Of a DNA stretch of 10,094 bases, positions 5,055 through 10,094 are shown one piece after another. Location of the stretch: assembly GCA_947497195.1 (NCBI GenBank), contig CANMGM010000063.1:1-10094 (forward strand), read 5' to 3'. The DNA comes from Bacteroidota bacterium (lineage in GTDB: Bacteria; Bacteroidota; Bacteroidia; M30B66). The notes below the pieces were generated by a model that saw only the letters and a program-made list of their open reading frames with translations, was not told where the DNA came from and did no database searches. The position numbers and the translations under genes are program-made. Every line of letters begins with the position of its first letter. The stretch's first letter is position 1.

Positions 5055-6644
5055 TTAATACGGCATGCCATCCGCATCCCATTGATCCTGGCCGTTGTTC
5101 ATTTTCGACCCTCTGATGATGGTGTTCGAATCTGCATCAAAATCGGTATTGGGCGTCATCCCGCCTCCCGGACTTCCGCCTGTTGGACCTGTTGGACTGC
5201 CTGCCACCGGAGCAGCACCAAATCCTCCGTAGCCACCCGATTCGAAATTCGTGAACTTCGCCAGGTTTCCGATGTAACGCAATGTTACCGAACCGAGTGC
5301 TCCGTTTCGGTGCTTCGCAATATGAATTTCGGCCATGCCTGCCGTAGAACGGCCATCTTCGGTTTCTGTAATTTGGTAGTATTCAGGACGGTAAATAAAC
5401 ATAACCATATCGGCATCCTGCTCAATGGCACCCGATTCGCGAAGGTCGGAGAGTTGCGGAACTTTTGAAGATCCGCGTTGCTCTACGTTACGACTCAGCT
5501 GCGATAGCGCAACAACTGGAATGTCGAGTTCTTTGGCGATGCCTTTCAGAGAGCGCGAAATCATCGAAATCTCTTGTTCGCGGTTACCTCCCTTCACTTC
5601 CGATCCGGCCGTCATCAACTGGAGGTAGTCAATTATAATCATCTGGATGTCGTGATTGGCCTTCAGCCTGCGGGCTTTTGCACGCAATTCAAAAATAGAA
5701 AGGGCGGGCGTATCGTCGATGTAAAGAGGTGCTTCGCTCAGTTCGCGTACACGGGTGTCGAGCTGATGCCATTCGTGGTTTTCGAGCTTACCACGTTTAA
5801 GCTTTTCGTTGGTCAATTCAGCTTCTCCCGAAATAAGACGCATCACAAGCTGCGTGCGCGACATCTCCAACGAGAACAAAGCAACAGGTTTTTTGAAATC
5901 GACCGCTGCATTGCGAGCAAGGGCGAGTACGAATGCGGTTTTACCCATACCCGGACGTGCAGCGAGAATCAACAAATCGGATCGTTGCCAGCCGGCCGTC
6001 ATGCGATCGAGCTCGGTAAAGCCCGATGGAATGCCGCTCAGACCATCGGGTTGCTGCCCGGCAATTTCGATTTGCTTCTTCGCTTCCACGATGAGGTCGC
6101 TCATCTTGGCGAAGTTCTTTTTGATATTGCCTTGCCCAACCGAGAAGAGCTCCTTTTCGGCTTCATCGAGCAGTTCGAGTGCATCGGTTCCTTCTTCGTA
6201 GGCCTTATTGATGATGGCCGACGACACCTTGATGAGTTCGCGCTGAATGTGTTTCTGGTTGAGGATGCGCGTATGGTATTCGATGTTGGCGGTAGAGCCC
6301 ACACGGTTGGTGAGGAAACTAATGTAGCTTGGCCCGCCGGCCAGATCGAGTTCGCCGGCCTTGCGCAATTCCTGCACAACGGTGAGGATGTCGACCGGTT
6401 TCGATTGATTGAAAAGCTGGTGAATGACCGCGAAAATCTTCTGGTGTTCGGTTTTGTAGAAGGTCTCGGGCCTCAAAGAGTCGATGACGTTCGATAGGGC
6501 ATCGCGGTCGAGCATTAAACTGCCCAACACCATTTCTTCAATTTCGGTAGCCTGCGGAGGTAGCTTGCCCTGCAGGTATTCGGCAGATTGAATAGGCGTT
6601 TGTAGGAGCGGTCTTTTGCGGATGCGGTTATCGAGTTCGGCCAT
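5055..6644 (-). CDS. dnaB: Replicative DNA helicase DnaB
   Basis: This 529-residue DnaB-family helicase forms a hexameric ring that unwinds DNA at the replication fork. The N-terminal domain spans about 30-170 (PPQATEIEEMVLGSLMLD at its start). The RecA-like ATPase domain spans about 200-465: Walker A ARPGMGKT at 229-236 with K235, the catalytic Glu region SLEMS with E260, Walker B IIID at 336-339, the SQLSR motif at 381-385, and the arginine-finger segment KHRNG with R446. No intein or insertion interrupts the motifs. After 469 comes a Gly/Pro-rich, probably disordered tail of about 60 residues ending WDADGMPY, longer than in E. coli DnaB. The start is the only nearby ATG, seven bases downstream of a perfect -7 box. 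Confidence 0.96.
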   Translation of the reverse strand: MAELDNRIRKRPLLQTPIQSAEYLQGKLPPQATEIEEMVLGSLMLDRDALSNVIDSLRPETFYKTEHQKIFAVIHQLFNQSKPVDILTVVQELRKAGELDLAGGPSYISFLTNRVGSTANIEYHTRILNQKHIQRELIKVSSAIINKAYEEGTDALELLDEAEKELFSVGQGNIKKNFAKMSDLIVEAKKQIEIAGQQPDGLSGIPSGFTELDRMTAGWQRSDLLILAARPGMGKTAFVLALARNAAVDFKKPVALFSLEMSRTQLVMRLISGEAELTNEKLKRGKLENHEWHQLDTRVRELSEAPLYIDDTPALSIFELRAKARRLKANHDIQMIIIDYLQLMTAGSEVKGGNREQEISMISRSLKGIAKELDIPVVALSQLSRNVEQRGSSKVPQLSDLRESGAIEQDADMVMFIYRPEYYQITETEDGRSTAGMAEIHIAKHRNGALGSVTLRYIGNLAKFTNFESGGYGGFGAAPVAGSPTGPTGGSPGGGMTPNTDFDADSNTIIRGSKMNNGQDQWDADGMPY

Positions 6645-6651
6645 AAGAATA

Positions 6652-6684
6652 CAAATATACTTCGATTGCAGGGGCCTGTTTCAA
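6652..6684 (-). promoter_or_regulatory. Bacteroidota-type promoter of dnaB
   Basis: On the minus strand the perfect -7 box TATATTTG (6652-6659) has TTG (6682-6684) 22 bases upstream. Only seven bases separate the -7 box from the dnaB ATG, so the transcript would be leaderless or nearly so if this is the main promoter. Confidence 0.55.
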
Positions 6685-7059
6685 TTGTTCAAAACTTGTT
6701 TTGCTGAGGGTGTTTCATTCAATCTATTTCTTCTGCTTTGGCCGCCACGGGCGGGCTTTACGGTACAAGTCCGCGCCCCGAATCGTTCCTCTCGTGGCTG
6801 CGGGCTTTCCCCTACAATCCCTGGCGGGTTTAGGCAGATCTTGCGGGGTTCTTGCCCTATATGATTTACTAAAATTACAGCATACGCCCCATCCAAGCCC
6901 AAACATCGCGAGCACCAAACATCAAGCCCCGTACTTCAGTCTGGTGGAAGCTTAAACCAAATGATTCAAAAATAAGCATTAAGACCTAGCCTTATGCGAT
7001 CTAAATTCGATATTTTACCTCAACTCAATCATCGGAAATAAACATCGTCGAATTATTGG

Positions 7060-7067
7060 TAGTTTTG
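7060..7067 (+). promoter_or_regulatory. -7 box upstream of rbfA
   Basis: TAGTTTTG fits TAnnTTTG exactly and ends 19 bases before the rbfA ATG. No TTG or TTTG lies at the usual distance upstream, so only half of the promoter is supported. The leader is A-rich (AAAAACAAAACA) and has no Shine-Dalgarno sequence, as usual for this phylum. Confidence 0.5.
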
Positions 7068-7086
7068 TAAATCTAAAAACAAAACA

Positions 7087-7434
7087 ATGTCGCATACAGA
7101 ATCGACACGCCAGAAAAAAGTTGCCAGATTAGTCCAAAAGGAATTGGCGATTTATTTCCAGCGCGAAAGCCAAATGCACTTTGGATCGGCAATGATTACG
7201 GTAACAATAGTTCGTGTTAGCCCAGATTTAAGTCATGCAAGGGTCTATCTAAGTTTGTTTAAGGCAAAAAAGCCCGACGAACTACTTGATACCATTCGTT
7301 TCATGAAAAGCGAAATCCGCAAAAAACTCGGTGAATTAGTTCGAAATCAGTTGAGAATTGTACCCGATTTAGATTTCTTTATCGACGATTCCCTCGATTA
7401 TTTCGAAAACATAGATCGCCTACTACAATCGTGA
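7087..7434 (+). CDS. rbfA: 30S ribosome-binding factor RbfA
   Basis: This is a 115-residue RbfA, of normal length, with a single type II KH-like domain. RbfA binds the immature 30S subunit near the 5' end of 16S rRNA and helps its late maturation, notably in the cold. Family signatures visible are TRQKKVARLVQKEL near the N-terminus (7-20), VSPDLSHARVYLS (44-56) and LRIVPDLDFFIDDSLDY (89-105), followed by the closing helix ENIDRLLQ. The start follows an A-rich leader and a TAnnTTTG box. The gene overlaps the next one by four bases (GTGA), so translation of the two is probably coupled. Confidence 0.95.
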   Translation: MSHTESTRQKKVARLVQKELAIYFQRESQMHFGSAMITVTIVRVSPDLSHARVYLSLFKAKKPDELLDTIRFMKSEIRKKLGELVRNQLRIVPDLDFFIDDSLDYFENIDRLLQS

Positions 7435-8624
7435 GGTTCCCATTTTACATGGCAGCCCGTTACTTGTTTTCGCGGAAACGGGTGCATGTGATCAACCTTA
7501 TTTCAGTAATTTCGGTATTTGGTGTTGCTACAGGTACCGCTGCACTTATTATTTTACTATCCGCATTTAACGGATTGGAAAATTGGGTGGTAGATTTATA
7601 CAACACGTTCGATCCCGATCTTAAAATTGAAGCCCATGGTCCTCGATTTTTTAAAAATGACTCTGCGCTAATCGAACGAATTAAAAATATTGATGGTGTT
7701 CAACACATCAGCAAAGTTATTGAAGAAAATAGCTTGATTACGTTCGGAGATGCGCGTTGTGTTGCAACACTCAAAGGTGTCGACTCGGTTTATTTTCGGG
7801 TTAGCACAGTCGAAAAAGCAGTAGTTGATGGCAATGCACAATTGTTTGGTTTCGGCGAATCAGCCGCAATTTTTGGAAGCGGCGTAGCCTATTCTCTCGG
7901 ACTTGGAACGCGAAGCATCGATAAACCCATAGAAGCATACATACCGAAACGGGGCGCATCGTATAGCCTGAATCCTTCTGATGCATTCTCATCCGGACTA
8001 CTTAGACCAATTGGTATTTTTCAGATTCAGCCCGAAATCGACTTAAAGTATGTGTTAATCAATTTCAACTATGCAGCCGGTATTTTCGACAGAAATGGGA
8101 TGCTGAGTTCGCTTGAGTTAAAACTAAACCCCAATGCAGACCTCGAGTTTGTAAAATCTGAGACTATACGAATTTCCCAAAATAAGCTGCGTGCAAAAGA
8201 CCGCTTCGAACAGCATGCACTTCTTTACAAAATTATCAATTCTGAAAAATGGGCAGTTTATCTCATTTTAACATTCATCCTCATCATCGCGGTATTTAAT
8301 GTTACAGGCTGTTTGACCATGCTTTTGGTCGATAAATCCGATGATGTTCGAACCTTACGCAGCTTGGGTGCACCACAAAGTACAATTCGCCGCATCTTTT
8401 TTACCGAGGGCTTGCTTATTGGTCTTGCCGGTTTAATCTCGGGTGTTTTAATTGGTTGCGTTGTGGTTTATTTGCAATATCGTTTCGGACTTGTTTTAAT
8501 ACAAGAAGGACAGCCCTATCCTGTGCATTTTAAGTTTGGCGACCTGGCTTTAATTGCTGTTACGGTTTGTGCAATTTCAGCACTGGCTTCCTGGATACCG
8601 GTTCGACGGATGCAGCAATCCTGA
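7431..8624 (+). CDS. FtsX/LolE-family ABC transporter permease
   Basis: This 397-residue inner-membrane permease has the FtsX/MacB-type layout. TM1 lies at 20-45, followed by a large periplasmic domain of about 225 residues, then TM2 at 273-300, TM3 at about 322-350 and TM4 at 371-390. The N-terminus RFPFYMAARYLFSRK matches the LolC/LolE-like 'lipoprotein-releasing' permeases of Bacteroidota. DDVRTLRSLGA between TM2 and TM3 is the conserved cytoplasmic coupling loop of FtsX permeases. It would need an ATPase partner such as LolD, not encoded here. The GTG start at 7431 overlaps the rbfA stop and keeps the family N-terminus; the ATG at 7449 would cut it. The substrate (lipoprotein release or other) is inferred from the family. 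Confidence 0.87.
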   Translation: MRFPFYMAARYLFSRKRVHVINLISVISVFGVATGTAALIILLSAFNGLENWVVDLYNTFDPDLKIEAHGPRFFKNDSALIERIKNIDGVQHISKVIEENSLITFGDARCVATLKGVDSVYFRVSTVEKAVVDGNAQLFGFGESAAIFGSGVAYSLGLGTRSIDKPIEAYIPKRGASYSLNPSDAFSSGLLRPIGIFQIQPEIDLKYVLINFNYAAGIFDRNGMLSSLELKLNPNADLEFVKSETIRISQNKLRAKDRFEQHALLYKIINSEKWAVYLILTFILIIAVFNVTGCLTMLLVDKSDDVRTLRSLGAPQSTIRRIFFTEGLLIGLAGLISGVLIGCVVVYLQYRFGLVLIQEGQPYPVHFKFGDLALIAVTVCAISALASWIPVRRMQQS

Positions 8625-8625
8625 A

Positions 8626-10094
8626 TTACTGAGCATCCTTCACCCGAAAATACTCTAGCAACTTCGCCGCCTTATCTTTTCCTACCGCTGCTTCGAGCTG
8701 CTCTGGGCCCGCCTCACGCACTTTCTTTACCGACTTAAATTCGAGCAACAATTTCTCGGCTGTAGCCTTTCCGATGCCGTCAATCTCATGCAGTTCGGTT
8801 TTTAGTGTGCCTTTGTCGCGGCGGCTGCGGTGATGCGTTATACCAAAACGGTGCGCCTCGTTGCGTAGGTTCTGAATGAGCTTGAGGCTCTCGCTCTTCT
8901 TATCGATGTACAACGGAATCGAATCGCCCGGGAAATAAATCTCTTCCAAACGTTTGGCAATGCCAATGATGCTAATTTTTCCGCGCAATCCGAGTGCCTC
9001 GAGTGCTTCAAGGGCAGCACTCAATTGCCCTTTGCCTCCGTCGATTACGATGAGCTGCGGAAGCTCGGCCTGTTCTTCTAATAAACGCCCGTAACGACGC
9101 GTAATCACTTCTTGCATGGTGGCAAAATCGTTCGGTCCCTCAACGGTTTTTACGTTATAATGGCGGTAGTCTTTTTTGCTGGGTCGCGCATCCTTAAAGC
9201 ACACCATGGCCGAAACCGGATAGGCACCCTGAAAATTGGAATTGTCGAAACATTCGATATGGCGCGGCAATTCGGGCAGATGCAGGTCTTTCTTGGCCTG
9301 TTCCAGAATACGTTTGGTGTGCCGCTCGGGATCGACCAATTCCTGCTGTTTTTCTTTTTCGCGGATGTAGTTGAGCACGTTGCGCTCACTCAGTTCGAGC
9401 AGTTTCTTTTTGTCGCCGCGCTGCGGGATGTGAATCTGAAGCATCTCATCCTCCAAATCGGGTTTCAGCGAAACGATGAGCTCTTTGGCGTTACTTTGGA
9501 AGCGTTGCCGCATCTCGCCAATGGCAATGGACAAGAGCTCCTCGGCCGTTTCGTCGAGTCGTTTGCGCAGTTCGATGGTATGCCCCTGCACGATGCAGCC
9601 ATCCAACACACGTAGGTAATTTACGTAGGCCGTTTTATCGTCGGTTTGAATCGAAAACACGTCGGCATTGCTGATGGCAGGATTCACAATGGTCGATTTG
9701 CTTTTGAACTTCTCGAGCAGTTCGATGCGCTCTTTAAGCACATGCGCCGCTTCGAAACGGAAAGCTGCGGCTTCGTCCATCATGCGTTTGTGCACCAAGG
9801 CAATAAGATCGCCAATGTTGCCTTTGATGATTTGCCGGATTTCCTGAATCATTTCGCGGTAATCGTCCTCCGACTGATAGCCCTCGCAGGGACCGAGGCA
9901 ATTCTTAATGTGGTACTCTAAACACACCTTGAACTTGCCCTTGGCAATGGCGCCGGGCTCGAGTGCCAGGTTGCAGGTGCGGCGAGGGTAGAGGCTTTTA
10001 ACCAAATCGAGCAGCGTGTGCATGACCTTGCCACTGGGATACGGACCATAATATTCAGATCCGTCGCGTATAACCTTGCGTGTGGGGAATACCC
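8626..10094 (-). CDS. uvrC: UvrABC excinuclease subunit C (5' end outside window)
   Basis: UvrC makes both incisions in nucleotide excision repair. The frame is open through the right edge, so the ATG at 10023 is internal: upstream codons still read UvrC (VFPTRKVIRDGSEYYGPY). Most of the GIY-YIG domain for the 3' incision lies outside. Counting from M at 10023, four cysteines (C17, C34, C42, C46) match the UvrC Fe-S cluster pattern. A UVR (UvrB-binding) motif lies at about 74-108. The RNase H-like 5' nuclease carries D260 (ECFDNSN), D328 (VIDGGKGQL) and H391 (EAHRF). The C-terminal helix-hairpin-helix region is at about 408-463 (IDGIGKATAEKLL). All visible catalytic residues are present. The stop lies one base from that of the convergent permease gene. 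Confidence 0.95.
   Translation of the reverse strand, partial: VFPTRKVIRDGSEYYGPYPSGKVMHTLLDLVKSLYPRRTCNLALEPGAIAKGKFKVCLEYHIKNCLGPCEGYQSEDDYREMIQEIRQIIKGNIGDLIALVHKRMMDEAAAFRFEAAHVLKERIELLEKFKSKSTIVNPAISNADVFSIQTDDKTAYVNYLRVLDGCIVQGHTIELRKRLDETAEELLSIAIGEMRQRFQSNAKELIVSLKPDLEDEMLQIHIPQRGDKKKLLELSERNVLNYIREKEKQQELVDPERHTKRILEQAKKDLHLPELPRHIECFDNSNFQGAYPVSAMVCFKDARPSKKDYRHYNVKTVEGPNDFATMQEVITRRYGRLLEEQAELPQLIVIDGGKGQLSAALEALEALGLRGKISIIGIAKRLEEIYFPGDSIPLYIDKKSESLKLIQNLRNEAHRFGITHHRSRRDKGTLKTELHEIDGIGKATAEKLLLEFKSVKKVREAGPEQLEAAVGKDKAAKLLEYFRVKDAQ

Larger units (their letters stand above)
6645..7086. other. Divergent intergenic region between dnaB and rbfA
   Basis: This 442-base region separates dnaB (minus) from rbfA (plus). 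It holds the dnaB promoter at the left and the rbfA -7 box at the right. Between them is a GC-rich block (about 6738-6855) in otherwise AT-rich DNA. Several 60-84 codon frames on both strands cross this block, none resembling a known protein. I see no tRNA or recognisable RNA gene. The block may be another dispersed intergenic repeat; only a genome-wide comparison could show this. Confidence 0.5.

Noticed and set aside
5574..6497. 307-codon plus-strand open frame
   Set aside because: It is fully antisense to dnaB, whose motifs are intact; its translation is low in recognisable structure and is a shadow.
6745..6754. Decamer CCACGGGCGG shared with 1411-1420, hinting that both GC-rich blocks are one repeat family
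   Set aside because: The match does not extend convincingly on either side, so it could be chance within GC-rich DNA.
1..10094. CRISPR arrays, tRNA/rRNA genes, integrase or transposase genes
   Set aside because: I looked for regularly spaced repeats, tRNA-like TTCGA arms and transposase motifs and found none that hold up.

Overview
The window reads as ordinary chromosome from a member of the Bacteroidota (Flavobacteriia/Sphingobacteriia/Saprospiria-like). The evidence is a type IX secretion (T9SS) C-terminal sorting domain, promoters with the TAnnTTTG -7 box typical of this phylum, A-rich rather than Shine-Dalgarno leaders, and UvrC, DnaB and RbfA of Bacteroidota type. I found no clearly new multi-gene system. 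The less ordinary items are a frameshifted secreted protein, a 112-base imperfect palindrome, and a coupled pair of poorly understood conserved genes.

Left part (1-3136): a membrane-protein gene runs off the left edge on the minus strand (1-409). A complete HepT/MntA (HEPN/nucleotidyltransferase) toxin-antitoxin pair follows on the minus strand (623-1262) with its own promoter. A 580-base non-coding stretch (1263-1842) then holds a repeat-like block with small GC-rich hairpins and a long multi-segment palindrome. On the plus strand lies a secreted LamG-like (concanavalin A-like) protein with a T9SS sorting tail, split into two reading frames near 2400 and followed by a hairpin and a good intrinsic terminator (2981-3030).

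Middle part (3137-6644, all minus strand): dnaB (replicative helicase), then after 47 bases a conserved secreted protein often labelled 'asparagine synthetase B', which looks more like a class I glutamine amidotransferase/ThuA-type fold. A small protein with a signal peptide and about four membrane segments overlaps it by an ATGA junction. dnaB and the second gene each have a promoter candidate with the same 22-base spacer.

Right part (6645-10094): a 442-base divergent intergenic region separates dnaB from rbfA (ribosome maturation factor). rbfA is coupled through a 4-base overlap to an FtsX/LolE-type permease. That gene converges, with one base between the stop codons, on uvrC (nucleotide excision repair), which runs off the right edge and lacks most of its GIY-YIG domain here.

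Apart from the coupled pairs the genes are functionally unrelated housekeeping and accessory genes. Gene calls rest on motif recognition from memory; no database search was run.
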